Shown here one piece after another: positions 1-10,999 of a DNA stretch of 64,000 nucleotides. The DNA is from Macrostomum hystrix. Its lineage: Eukaryota > Platyhelminthes > Macrostomidae. The DNA is taken from contig CATNEN010000034.1 of NCBI GenBank assembly GCA_950097015.1, positions 7,272,501 to 7,336,500 on the forward strand, written 5' to 3'. The position numbers and the translations under genes were made by a program. Position 1 is the stretch's first letter, and each line of letters begins with the position of its first letter. A model generated the notes under the pieces. It worked only from the letters and a program-made list of their open reading frames with translations, searched no databases and was not told the DNA's origin.

Positions 1-437
1 AGTCAATCGACTGTCACTCTCCCCAGTCTATCGACTGTCACTCTCCCCAGTCTATCGACTGTCACTCTCCCCAGTCTATCAACTGTAACTCTCCCCAGTC
101 TATCGACTGTCACACCCCAGTCTATCAACTGTCACTCTCCCCAGTCAATCGACTGTCACTCTCCCCAGTCAATCGACTGTCACTCTCCCCAGTCTATCGA
201 CTGTCACTCTCCTCCAGTCTATCATCGACTGTCACACTCGCGCAGTCTATCATCGACTGTCAACACCCCTGCAGTCTATCCACTACTGTCACTCCCCTGC
301 AGTCTATCCACTACTGTCACTCCCCTGCAGTCTATCCACTACTGTCACTCCCCTGCAGTCTATCCACTGACTGTCACTCCCCTGCAGTCTATCCACTGAC
401 TGTCACTCCCCCTTCCCAGTCTGACGATTGTCACTCA
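1..437. repeat. 24-bp minisatellite
   Basis: Tandem copies of a 24-bp unit with core AGTCTATCGACTGTCACTC fill the window edge, so the array probably continues to the left. From about 250 onward the unit changes to a 28-bp variant with CCACTACTGTCACTCCCCTGC. No coding capacity is apparent. Confidence 0.95.
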
Positions 438-727
438 GTCCGTCGCCAATAATCCTCCCTGTCTGAAGACATTACTAGACCCTGGAAAAGATCAGTTCTT
501 CCATGCGGAATCCAAGAGTCTATTATCACAATCGTGAGAAAAAAATAGTACAGAAAAAAATGAAAGTCATCAAACAGATGACCCAGCTGCGCATAAGCAT
601 AAGCCAATCGCACACCAATCAAGAAATCTGCTACAGCTGCAACGGAAAGAGAAGATTTCCAAACGATATTTTTTCTAACGATTGCAAGAACTGCGAATCA
701 ATTTTCTCTTGCACACCTGCGTTCGTT

Positions 728-1080
728 CGGATATTTAGGATCCAACATCCTGCATATCCATCCAACATCCTAAATGTCGAACCAACATCCTTAATATCGA
801 ACCAACATCCTTAATTTCGAACCAACATCCTAAATATCGAACCAACATCCAGAATACCGATTGCTCATAGTGAATATCGTTCCAAATATCCCAGCTAATA
901 TCGATCTAACATCCCCAATATCCCTACGTATGTCAGTTCAACATCCTCTAAATGAAGCCTATAGCCGAACAGTATTATTAATCCACCATCTTCAACATCT
1001 AACCTAGCTAATATCGATCCTACATTCTCTAAATCAATCCACAATCTTAATATCGACCCAGCATCTCTAATATCGTACGT
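728..1080. repeat. degenerate 20-21 bp minisatellite (AACATCC motif)
   Basis: Repeated ACCAACATCCTAAATATCG units are clear at 740-860 and decay toward 1080. The array ends directly at the minus-strand splice donor of the coiled-coil exon (donor GT at 1082-1081), so on that strand it forms the start of the intron. Confidence 0.85.
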
Positions 1081-1082
1081 AC

Positions 1083-1598
1083 CTGATCTAGGAGCACCTG
1101 CTTCTCAACAGCCTCCCGTTCAGCCCGCTGCAATTGGCCGCGCAGTCGTTCAGCCTCAGCGCCTAGACGTTCTACCTCGTCGGCTAGCCGCCTAGTGGAG
1201 TCGGCCAGATTGTCGCGCTCGACGCGCAACTCGCCAAACTGCAGCCGCAGCTGCTCCTTGGCGTCGTGCATGGAATCCAGTTGAGCACGCAGCTCAGATT
1301 TTGTGCGCTCGGCTTTGCCTAGCTCGTCGGTTAGGCGAATTCGTTCGGCTTCCGCCGACTCTAATCTAGCCCGAGTTTGAGCAGACTCATTTGACAGACT
1401 ATCGCATCTAACTGTCAGGTCAAACACTCGCTGTTCATTGTCAACTCGCTGCACTTCGCATCTCTCTTTAGCGCTGGTTAATGCAGCCTGTAGGCTGTCA
1501 ATCGCCTCTAATAGATTCTGGCGCTGCCAGTCGGCTAGGCTGGACCAAACTGATTGGTCAACGCCGCAGGCCTGCACCAGATGGTAGTCGGTTGTGGC
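1083..1598 (-). CDS. Single exon of a coiled-coil protein
   Basis: A 516-nt block on the minus strand (172 codons, phase 0 at both ends) is bounded by a good acceptor (TTTCCAG before 1598) and a consensus donor (CAG|GTACGT at 1083/1082). The start of the exon contains Trp/Leu-rich sequence (VWSSLADWQRQNLLEAI). The rest is a long heptad-type helix rich in E, R, L and A with no helix breakers, typical of golgin, rootletin or myosin-tail-like coiled coils. I do not recognise the family. The neighbouring exons are not visible: downstream is minisatellite out to the window edge, and upstream up to about 6.6 kb I see no matching exon. Codon use is GC-rich at third positions, like the other genes here, which argues for real coding sequence. 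This is a partial gene running off the left edge. Confidence 0.6.
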
Positions 1599-1619
1599 CT
1601 GGAAAGCATTGACAGCATT

Positions 1620-2470
1620 GACAAAAACTCTTAAAAAATGACAGCATTTCTGCTTTTATGTACTTAATAGTTAATTAAACAGTTCTGAAATTAGCATTAA
1701 GCTTCTTCAATCGAAAATGAATTTATCTAGCTAGTTAATAATGGAGCAATATATGCAGAACATCAGTGTGCACTTTCTCAAAATCTATTTATTTGGTAAA
1801 CTATTCAAGCAGCTAAATATATGAATTTTTATATGAATACCATACCAGTTTTGGATAAAATTTAAAGTAAATATAATAACAAAGTTTTATGTGTATTAGG
1901 CTATACAAAGTATATTAAAATTGGTATCCTTTACAATGTACATAGATATATGGTATTGGGCCCTATTGGCATGACATTGATTTTATATTAAAAAACAAGG
2001 TACTAAATTCTATATACACATATTTTGCAAATTATTTCAATCAAAAAAATATGCTTTGCTTTGTTGACTTATAATTATTCAGATAAATTTAAATTGTTTA
2101 ATAAATTTTGAGTGTTTGGAGAACATAGAAATAGCTCTAAATTAGAACCAATTATTTTTTATATAAAAGTCAGGTTCTTTCCAGTTTACTTGTCTTAGAG
2201 AAAAAGAAATATCATATCATACCAACACTGACCAAAATAATTAATAAGCAAGATGAAAAATATAACATGACAATAAAAGTAAATTATTACATTATCTAAA
2301 GCTTACAATATATTACTCACTACTGAAAATTTAATGACATGACTTAATTTGTTATTTACTTACTTATTTACAAAATGACAAAATGTAAAATTGACTATAG
2401 TGCAAGATTTCTATAGACAGAACCTATAAAAAATATTTTTTGACAATATAATAAAAACTAATTTCAGTTG
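1620..2470. other. AT-rich non-coding stretch
   Basis: No open frame, tandem repeat or RNA gene could be supported here. It is probably intron of the coiled-coil gene or intergenic sequence. Confidence 0.5.
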
Positions 2471-2477
2471 TAGGAGG

Positions 2478-2812
2478 GTTGTGGGAATTGGCTCACCATT
2501 TGGTGACAGTAGACCCACTATCAGTGAAGAAGCCATTTGGCCCATTTTGCTGATTTGTAAGCACTAGGCATACAGATACTATATGCAGGCATATGCTCAC
2601 AGAGATGTGTAGATCTAGACCCAGACTTTCTTATCCTTGGGCAGTGTACACAGGCTGTTATTCTTTGAAAATTTGACCCTAATGGGTATAATTTGCATGA
2701 TAAGCCTCCAAAACCTCTAAACCTCTGTGGCTACACCAGAAATTAGTGTGGCCCCATCATGGAATCAAGCTTAGGGACCTTGGTACAAGAGATAAACCAC
2801 TTTATCACTCAC
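2478..2812 (-). mobile_element. tRNA-derived SINE, old copy (S1)
   Basis: This is an inverted-orientation copy of the SINE seen best at 21045-21390. It keeps the 3' terminal stem-loop segment (CATTTGGTGACAGTAGACCC at its left end) and the body motifs GCAGTGTACAC and CCCTAATGGG. The tRNA-like head at the right end is degraded. Confidence 0.7.
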
Positions 2813-3248
2813 TCACAATACACAAAATTTTTATTTAATTGTGATGATTGATGGCAATAGTATGTAAGAAAAAATACTTGATATTAGTCTGTATTTAAAT
2901 TACTTGAAAATTGTTGACATGAGACTCAATCAAAATGTCAAACAGAACAAACTAAATGTTGATGTCAATCAGAATGCCAATGGTCATTGAATACATAATA
3001 ATTAATATAGCTTTTTTATTTTTATAAATTCAAATTAAAATACAAAAAAGTGGAATATTTATTGCTAAACAAACCTATTAAACAAATATAATATAAATAT
3101 TTGTGGCATAAATTTACTTTCATTAGCAAAATATTTTTTTTAAAATTCAAAATGGTGCTAAACGCACGGAAATGATGTGGCATGAAATTTTCCTTGTTTT
3201 CTATGGCCATAACCAGCTTGGCAGCATCTGAATAGCATAAAGAACTAT

Positions 3249-3486
3249 AGCAACATTTCTAACCTTATTAGTGACTTCAATAAGACAATATTTCCACGCT
3301 TCCAACTGAGAATGGCTAGATGGCCACCTAGACCTTCATAGATTGTGCCTCCCAACAAAGCACTGACAGAGCTCAACCTCAACTCAAGGGACATAATGTC
3401 AGTAACGCCAAATGTGGATGAGACCATGCGTTGGCTTGCGCAGCATGGACTGCTCAGCAATCAGCGGATTCTTCATTTTGTACTAG
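3249..3486 (+). pseudogene. possible ISXO2/Merlin-like transposase N-terminal relic
   Basis: A plus-strand frame reads protein-like on both sides of one in-frame stop (TAG near 3339). The segment NVDETMRWLAQHGLLSN resembles the region just before the zinc ribbon of ISXO2/Merlin-type transposases, where a WL..HGLL motif is common. The cysteines that should follow are missing, so this would be a truncated relic. This is pattern recognition only and could be a chance resemblance. Confidence 0.25.
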
Positions 3487-3779
3487 ATTCGTCACTACTA
3501 TCCTGTATAAAATCTAAGTAAACTAAACCAAACTGAATTAAACTGACTAAATTGTTACAACTACTATAAACTGAATTGTTTCTGCACTGAACTGTTTGCC
3601 CGCTGTTTTGTTCTGTTTCCATGCATTTTGCCCTAATGGAGGGAATTTAAATAAGCTGCAGACACTCCTGCTAGGTGCGCAGGTGCGCAGTTGTTTTCAA
3701 GAAAAAGAGTGCAAATCCGCAATTGGTATATATCTTCAGGCTGACTCAATGTAGTAATTGATTTCAATAAAAAATGTCA

Positions 3780-3910
3780 AAAGACCTTTTTTGATCTCCG
3801 TAGTGTATTTCTAAAAATAGAACAGGTACTTGGTGATTTTTCAAAAATATGGACACATATACCAAATGACCTTTTTTGATCTCCGTAGTGTATTTCTATA
3901 ATTAGAACAG
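3780..3910. repeat. 85-bp direct duplication
   Basis: The segment TTTTTTGATCTCCGTAGTG followed by TATTTCTA occurs at about 3785 and again about 85 bp downstream. It is a simple tandem duplication with a few differences. Confidence 0.7.
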
Positions 3911-4090
3911 CTAAGGTTGTCTTTTCGCACTTGGGCACTGCAGAGCATGTATTCGTGTAAGGACACAAGGGCATACTGTTTGTTATACATCTACATACTT
4001 ATGACAACTTTACACACACAAGGCGCAGCCACGTGGATAGGAATTTCTTTCTGCGCAGCCGCGCAGGCCAGTGTCAGGATTGTGTACTGG

Positions 4091-4682
4091 TGTACGCCGG
4101 AATGAAATTTGATTCCCTAGCTCCTGTACGCCAATGTACGCCAGCAGATTTATGTCGCTCACGAAAATACGCCAAGCAAAATTTGCACTTACATTATGTT
4201 CTCACTCCTACAGAAATCAATTTCAATTTCAACGGTGACAGAGTAACGGAATTATAAAGTCTATTAAGTTTACGACCGACAGACCGAAAACTGATTTTGA
4301 AAAAATGATGTTGATTAACAATATTAAACAAAGTGTTGACGGTAAAAATTTAATTTACCAAAGAAGACTTTTGTCTTTCAAACATTGTAGGGCCTATATT
4401 TAAATAATAAATAAAAGGCTTAAAGAAAAATTTTAAGCAATTGCTAGTACTGCACTTTTGAAAATTGACGTGATGTTGTTTGCAGAGTGCGAATGGTGGA
4501 ATTTTGAGAAATATTACGCTGTTTGCTGTTAATGTTATGCCATAAACGCCTTACACCATATTACGCCATTAATGCCATACGCCAAGTTACGTCGTTATGC
4601 CAGAGATGGGTATACGCCAAGGCGGGTGTACGCCAACGGGGTACGCCAGACCCCTCTGTACGCCGGAATTTTCCGGCGTACA
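4091..4682. mobile_element. candidate MITE with TACGCC motifs
   Basis: The 12-mer TGTACGCCGGAA is at 4091-4102 and its exact reverse complement is at 4671-4682. The right end is itself a perfect palindrome (4657-4682). About ten TACGCC motifs cluster inside, mostly near the two ends, as in DNA transposons with subterminal transposase-binding repeats. There is no coding capacity and no clear target-site duplication, so the boundaries are inferred. Confidence 0.4.
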
Positions 4683-4689
4683 TGTGTAC

Positions 4690-6230
4690 CATCCGGAGTC
4701 TGGCGCGCAGGTAATTTTTCACAAGTGCGCCGGACACTGTCCACAGAAACCCCTGTTTACTCTAAATAGGGTACATTTTGCACCATTTTTTATTTAAAAA
4801 ATAATTTTGCGAATGGAAGTAAAGCCATGCCATATTTGTAAGTTATTTTTAGGTTTTGTAAAAAACATTAATTAAAGAAGCAAATAGGGGCCTACTACTA
4901 GTACTAGTAAAAAGAAGTGCTAGTAGTACTAGCACTTAGGGGTAGGCTACTGCAGCCAGACAAGTAATTTCTCACTTATGTGTTAAATGTGTATAGCAGC
5001 CATGTCAAAAATGAACTAGGCCTATTAAAATAAAAATATTCATGCCTGTGTTATAACCACAGTCTGCGAGCATCAATGAAACTGCTGCCATATACATAAG
5101 TGAGAAATTACTTTTCCAGCTGCCATACCCCTAGGCCTAAGTATGGCATTACAATTACAAATTAGTTAACAATGATAAAGAAGTTTTGTAGAAACATTGC
5201 TTTTTCTAGCACATAAAGAATATATATCTTCCATATATATGTGATTGTACCATAGATAAGTAGGGCCTATTGGCATGATTCACAAGTAAAATAAAAAGCG
5301 ACTTAAGTTTTACTCTTAGTACTTAGTGAGTCAATTATTTATATACCCATGACTATAGTACGTCTTTTAGGTCTGTAGTATAACTACTGTGTGAAATGTA
5401 TCTTTCTGATAATTTACATTTTATTAGGTAGTCACATATATACAAAGATACCAATGATCTAAAGTGCCTTTACGAATAAGGCCGAAAAAATACATTGTAC
5501 GGAATTCGTTGAACGAATATCTTGTCTAGAAAAAATATTATTGCTCAACAAACAAATTTAAATATTTCCTCACAAATATGATCTGAAAATTTAAAAGGTT
5601 GAATTAGGTTTTAGTTATCTGAGGTAAAAATACGATACTTGCAATCAAATGTTTTAGGTACATATACTGTAAAAACGTTATATATATTGTTTGAGTGCGT
5701 CATAGCAGTTTTTGCGATTCCGTTACAAAGGACAAAGCACAAGTGTGCTCTTCGAAGGACGTTCGATAAGATTTTTTGAATTATTTTCTGATATCTATAA
5801 CTATTTCTATTTTAGTAAACTATCGGCAAATTTGTCAATAAATGAGAACCCACCAAGTTCTCACCAATTTTAATGTATGGCCCAGCTGAATTCTCAAAGC
5901 CTATCAAATGCTCCAAATTGTCATGCGCTAGGTCTAGCTGTTTTGCCAAGAATTCGCCGAGTACATTGAGAATACTTTTGTCATTGAGTTTAAATTGTTC
6001 TTAAATACATAAAAGCTTCTTTATTATATCTATGTATAAATGTGCTAGAATCACAATATATTCTCACACGTATAAATACTCTATTTTTTCGAGTCGTTAT
6101 AAATGGTCGCGACTGAGGATTTCGCAGCTGCTTTTTAGGTTTTTGTATCCTTATTCCACAAGAAAAAACGTTTTAGTTAACAAAAGTGTACATGTAGTAC
6201 ACTTCACTTAGCGACCAAATATTCTAAATG
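4690..6230. other. AT-rich non-coding stretch
   Basis: No gene, tandem array or RNA was recognised. Short repeats such as TACTAGTACTAGTA near 4900 are present. Confidence 0.5.
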
Positions 6231-6339
6231 AAGGGAGGGAGAGAATTAGAGAATTAGCCAGTTGTTTTCTTTTTAAAAATGCGGTTCTAAAACACATGTA
6301 CATTTTTGAAGTACTTTTGCATGTACATCTGCTTGCTGA

Positions 6340-6545
6340 GCAAACAAACGGAGATTATAGCTCTGCAGCTTGCCACACTCGTCAGGCATGGGTACATTCT
6401 TACTGTACATTGGGGCCCTGTAAAGCCCCCACGGATGTAAATTGCACGGCAACGCCTCCAAAGAAAATGTGGCCTAGAATCCTCGGCGCGGATTCGAGCT
6501 CAGGGATGCTGTTTCAAAAGTCGGAAGCGATCTTTCGCAAGATAT
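6340..6545 (-). mobile_element. partial SINE copy (S2)
   Basis: It shares the GGATGTAAATTGCACGGCAA and B-box-like GATTCGAGCTCAGGG segments with the other SINE copies, in inverted orientation. The 3' stem-loop end is missing. Confidence 0.55.
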
Positions 6546-6627
6546 ACACCGCTCCGGCCCCTTGACTAACGTCACTCGACACGTAAGCAAAATAATGAAC
6601 CTGGAATTTCCTGTTCATAAATTAATG

Positions 6628-6965
6628 TCAAATCCCACGTGAGCGTGTGTTCGCATTGGCCCACTGATAACAGCTCATAAACAATCTGAGCTTGTTCGAG
6701 CTACTCCTTTCTTTCAGCCCTAAAATGCGCTCCTGATTCACTGCAACCAATGCAGTTCGTGATTCCTCAATTCTTCGGGTAAAGGGTATTCCTTCCGGTA
6801 AAGGGTTTGCATTTTTAAGTGAAGCTCCCAATCCCTCTGCCACGGTTGTCACCGTTCTAACGAACTCGGCTGCCTCTGACAGTATCTGTGCGAGTCTATT
6901 GTGATCTAGAAATACACCAGAGCTTGCATCAACCGGAGTAGCGATTTTGTAAGTTTCTCATTTTA
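6628..6965 (-). CDS. open frame of unknown nature, possible terminal exon
   Basis: About 112 codons stay open on the minus strand and end at a TGA at 6628-6630. The translation is not low-complexity and looks helical (for example LAQILSEAAEFVRTVTTVAE). No convincing splice acceptor precedes it, the first ATG lies well inside, and I recognise no family. It could be a terminal exon, a transposon fragment or chance. Confidence 0.25.
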
Positions 6966-7009
6966 GCACCACTTTCAGTGGCTAGTTTTAGGATTTCAAT
7001 GAGAAATCT

Positions 7010-7120
7010 CTCCCGTCCAATCTCTCTACCGTCTTATCTCTACCATCTCATATCAGCTGTCTCATCTCTACCGTCTCATCTCTACCGTTTCATATCTACT
7101 GCCTCATCTCATCTCTCTAT
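7010..7120. repeat. TCTCTACCGTCTCA short tandem repeat
   Basis: Imperfect 13-15 bp copies of CATCTCTACCGTCT lie upstream of the first TMED gene. Confidence 0.7.
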
Positions 7121-7305
7121 GCATAATATATTGTGCATTGGAAAACTCAAGACGAAAAAATCTGATTTAAATTAAATTTGTGTTTCTTTTTGTACAAATA
7201 CCAAATTCTTAGAATATGACTAGTAGCTATGATACTGTCAATGTGACACTGACTGAAAACATAGATATCCGAGGTCAAGATTTGTGTTAAAGGCTTCTTA
7301 AATCA

Positions 7306-8726
7306 ATGACTTCGCACAGGCCATTGTCTACTGGAGTCACTGGGCAATCGAGTATGACTCCTGGCGCGCTAGTCTTCTGCTTAGTTCTCCTAGCAACAGC
7401 GACTACGCGATCGGCCTATTCAAGCAGCGCCGAAGTCTCTAAAGACGAGTCCACTGGCGAGCTGATAATCTCCGTGGTGTCCAGTCGGCCGGAAACGACC
7501 TTCTCTGGTCGGATTGGTCAAAGAAACAATTTCGGTTACGCTTCTAATTTTCGAATGAATTTCGCTGCCGGAGAAGAGTTCTGCGTCTACATGCCAGTTC
7601 TTGGAATGCGCAACTTTAGCTGCGCTATATTGGTGAGCTGTGCTGCATTCCACACCTTGGGTAGATGGCAGTAGAGACCGTGGATAGATTAGTGTTGACA
7701 ACGGGTATAGATTGCAGTAGAACCCGTAGGCAGATTACAGTAGAGTCCATGGGTAGATTTTAGTAGATGCCGTGGATAGATTACAGTAGAGGCTGTGGGT
7801 AGATTGCAATAGACACCGTTGGTAGATTACAGTACAAACGGTGCATGCAAGTACTATTAATTAGTGGAATTCAATAAAAACGATGGTAGATTCGCAGAGG
7901 AACTTTTATACATAAAAATAAAAACTATTTATAAGAAAGCAGCAAATTTTCAGATTTAATACCAAGTCGAAAGTGATATCAGCAAATATTTATTAATTTG
8001 AATGTTTCTGAAATAAAAAAACATACTGACTGTTGGAGGAGACAACATTTCAGGCTTTAAAATACTGGGACATGGACGCGGAGATTGAGTTGAGCAATTC
8101 GGAGGGCGACATAATTGGAACTAGCAAGCTAGTCGCCGCAGGAAGGAGGCCGCCAGTTGCAGCAGTTCATTTCTATGAAATACCCAGGCCTGGCAAGCAG
8201 ACAACAATCTGTACAATTTTTTAAATACCCACACCTTATGAATCTTAATACCACAGTTGCTATTTTTTCCAGACATCGTTCAACTGTGCGTTCGTAACAC
8301 CGGCTCAACCAAAAATATCGCATTAGTTATGCATTTAACAAATCAGAAGGATCTCATGGAATTCCTGACTTTGCACACAGCGCTGGGCGAGAGTCACAAC
8401 ATTTCTGCCGTGAGTTAAAACTTAAATGATTTTCTAAAAACTGCGATATTTTTGTAACGTCAAAACTCAGCACAACGAAGCTAGGAAACGCTCCATGCAA
8501 CACGCTTCAGGAATCCATCATTCGAATGGACAATCTACTACTCCAGAGCGTCGAGCACTGCAAGGCCTCAATGTCGCTTGTCGTTCAAGACTATTTTCGT
8601 CTATCAAACATTCAAAACTGGGTTGACGGTCGAGGCATTGCAGGCTCGCTGGCAATGCTATTGTGCAGCGGAATGTCGACGCTGGTTATTCGTCGTTGGT
8701 TTGGCTCGCCAAGATCCACTGTTTAA
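7306..8726 (+). CDS. p24/TMED family transmembrane cargo receptor, copy 1
   Basis: There are four exons: 7306-7632, 8054-8192, 8273-8409 and 8511-8726, giving 272 codons from the first ATG. A start at 7354 is likelier because it puts a signal peptide (FCLVLLATATTRSAYSSS) at the N-terminus. The GOLD domain spans about residues 52-150 with its conserved region RNTGSTKN. A coiled-coil stretch follows, and one membrane span lies at about 243-261. The cytosolic tail is short (RRWFGSPRSTV). p24 proteins cycle between ER and Golgi and pair with coat proteins. Unlike typical members, the tail has no dilysine and only WF in place of FF. Intron 2 (8193-8272) begins with GC (G|GCAAGC) and ends TTTCCAG. 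The splice is supported by exact alignment with copy 2. Intron 1 holds a minisatellite. Exons 2-4 have the same lengths and phases as copy 2, so the two are duplicates. Confidence 0.88.
7655..7845. repeat. about 24-bp intronic minisatellite (GTAGATTACAGTAGA)
   Basis: Degenerate copies of GGTAGATTACAGTAGAGCC begin about 25 nt after the exon 1 donor of TMED copy 1. Confidence 0.85.
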
Positions 8727-8925
8727 TGGCTGCAGCTCGGGTGGCAAAGGAACTATGTGAATTCTGAACAATATGGATAAGTGTGGTGTCAGGGTTATAG
8801 GCTCGTGTCTGACACTCCTAAATCAGTTTTTCTTCTCCTTTGTGTTTTTGTAATGAGTGATGTCGAATGAATTTTGCGATAAACGCGGATCCTTTTGCTC
8901 GCAAATGAACGGAAAACTGACTTTT

Positions 8926-8942
8926 AATAAATTTCAAATAAA
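8926..8942 (+). promoter_or_regulatory. polyadenylation signals of TMED copy 1
   Basis: Two AATAAA hexamers (8926 and 8937) lie about 200 nt after the stop codon. The assignment is by position and motif only. Confidence 0.45.
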
Positions 8943-8949
8943 ATAGTCT

Positions 8950-9740
8950 TACAATTATTCATAGAAATTAGAGCTACAATTCGCTTAGCAGTAGGAAGAC
9001 CGTGGGGCATTTCAAATATCAACATTCTTCTTTTTCTCAAATCTCCTAAAATATTCAACTCAAGCTAAATTTTCCACTCTATCGGATGAAACAACTTTCA
9101 TAATTACGAAACATTGGCATCATTGAGATATTCAACTCAACGATTCTCGCCGGGGTGTCTGGTGCCGAAAACCACCAATAAAAGCGTAGTTTTTGCTCAC
9201 AAAACTACTCAATAGCTCGTACTCGGGATGGGAAAACGGTCGATTCTTGCAGAAAAATTTGAGTCCGATTTTAAAGTTTCCTTCTGGTCTCAAATTTGGT
9301 CAAAGTAAATCAAAATTGAGTAGTCCCTGATGTAACCATGTCGGCCATTGGTTTTGATCATATTGTATTGATTATATTGTTAACTATTTTGCTATTGAAT
9401 CGTAAAGGGCGGAGAATTTTGATCTACAACGTGGGCTTTCACGAAAATCGGTTATTCAGTTTGGTGGCTAACGTGAAGTAGTCTGGACTTTTAATACCCA
9501 TGGTCTTTCCCCATGGGGAAGTATCGCGTTGTCTCACTACTTTTCTACCATTTAATTTATCTGAAACTCGATGCTGATTAGTTTAAACTGATAAAAAGAG
9601 TCACATACGAGTACAAGTCACAACTAAGTCGATATAAAGTAAAGTAAAAAGATCAATTAGGTCAAAAATGCGACCTACTTTTTAGTAAGAAGTGCTTATT
9701 TACTTATTCACGGTTGAGTGGATTGCACCCAGGTGCGATT
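8950..9740. other. intergenic, nothing recognised
   Basis: No supported feature lies between the TMED 3' end and the convergent seven-span gene. Confidence 0.5.
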
Positions 9741-9755
9741 GCGACAGTTTAAATC

Positions 9756-10766
9756 TCAGCTATTCGAGTTTTGAGCTCGACAAGTCAGCAAAGCAGTGAG
9801 CAGTTGGGACACTGGCCAATGCACATAATACAGCAAGCCAAACAGTCGCTCTAAAGCTCTTAACTGCCAGCCGGTGTCCGTCTGACGCCGTTCATCTGGC
9901 AGCACAAGGTCGGCGCAGCATCTCAGATAGATCAGCGGTCCGGCCAGAGCAACATAAGCCAGAGACAAGAGACCAAAATTTTTTGCAGCCACGCTGTTAT
10001 TGTCGCTGTCAAACGCTTCATTCTCTTGCTGTCTGCGGTCGCAGAAGGCTAACAGCATCAGCAGGGGCAGAAACGCAACTAAAGGACCGACGAATCCAAC
10101 TACTGCCCTGACAACTTGATAGAATGTCGAAGACGGCAGCTGGGTGATGGTAAATATGCCGGAGTTATCTGAGCTGCCAGGTGGCGTAATTGAGGCCGTT
10201 GTCCAGCTCTGTGGCAGAGTCAGCGCCAAGGATGCACATCCAACTGCGACAGTGGCAGCCGCAAGACCAGCCGGGCGTCGGCTGCCCAACTGCCAGGCCG
10301 GGAGCAGCAGAGCCAAGAGTAGAGTCCAGCCGAAGCCGCAGCAAGCCCAGTCATGAAGAGCAGTTGCTATTGGCAACCGATTGCAACCGACGCCTCCGCC
10401 GCCTTCAACATAGGCAGATGCGTGCAGGAAGCCAGCTGAAAGCGCCACTGTAATGGCGTAAAAAGTCTGGGCGAGCAGCGGAATTCGACAACCTTCGAGT
10501 CGATGCACCGGAATCAGCAGCAGACGGACCAGCTGCCAGAGTGACCACACAATGGTGACACTGAGCAGTGATGGCAGAGAGTAGAAGTAGGCCTCTGTTA
10601 GTGCACCAGACAGTCGCGTCACCATGACGCTGGTGACTTTCGTTGAGATACTCGCTGCATCGACGTCCGCAGAGAGGAAATCTTTATTTGGAAAGTGTCT
10701 GTCGATCAGCACAAGCATTGTGCCGTTCTGGCTGTATACATCACAGTGCAAACAGAAGGTTGCCAT
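9756..10766 (-). CDS. intronless seven-membrane-span protein, GPCR-like orphan
   Basis: This is one uninterrupted frame of 336 codons starting at ATG 10766-10764. About seven hydrophobic segments follow a roughly 60-residue N-terminus: LLSVTIVWSLWQLVRLLLI, LAQTFYAITVALSAGFLHA, WACCGFGWTLLLALLLPAW, GLAAATVAVGCASLAL, AVVGFVGPLVAFLPLLMLL, FGLLSLAYVALAGPLIYL and LFGLLYYVHWPVSQLLTALL. The length and topology fit a small rhodopsin-like receptor. I do not see a DRY motif or a canonical NPxxY, although the last span carries HWPVSQLL where NPxxY would lie. The protein is therefore a GPCR-like orphan or another seven-span membrane protein. Being intronless, it could be a retrocopy-derived or lineage-specific gene. 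It sits between the two TMED copies on the opposite strand. A further 5' exon cannot be excluded. Confidence 0.6.
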   Translation of the reverse strand: MATFCLHCDVYSQNGTMLVLIDRHFPNKDFLSADVDAASISTKVTSVMVTRLSGALTEAYFYSLPSLLSVTIVWSLWQLVRLLLIPVHRLEGCRIPLLAQTFYAITVALSAGFLHASAYVEGGGGVGCNRLPIATALHDWACCGFGWTLLLALLLPAWQLGSRRPAGLAAATVAVGCASLALTLPQSWTTASITPPGSSDNSGIFTITQLPSSTFYQVVRAVVGFVGPLVAFLPLLMLLAFCDRRQQENEAFDSDNNSVAAKNFGLLSLAYVALAGPLIYLRCCADLVLPDERRQTDTGWQLRALERLFGLLYYVHWPVSQLLTALLTCRAQNSNS

Positions 10767-10999
10767 GCTCTTTGTGGTACTTAGTTTAAGCCCCAGAGTA
10801 ATGTTCTGTCGACTGTCTTGCCTCCGATTTTACCACGCAGTGCGATCAAAGTCACAGTCACTGGCCATTAAAGCGGATATTTTAGCTAATCATAGAAGAG
10901 ATCTGCATGCGATAATGACAGGACTAGCAGGAGCATTGGCTATGGAATTGGCTTGTGGATCATTAAACTGTGGGCGATGGGGTCAGGATGCGCGATGAA

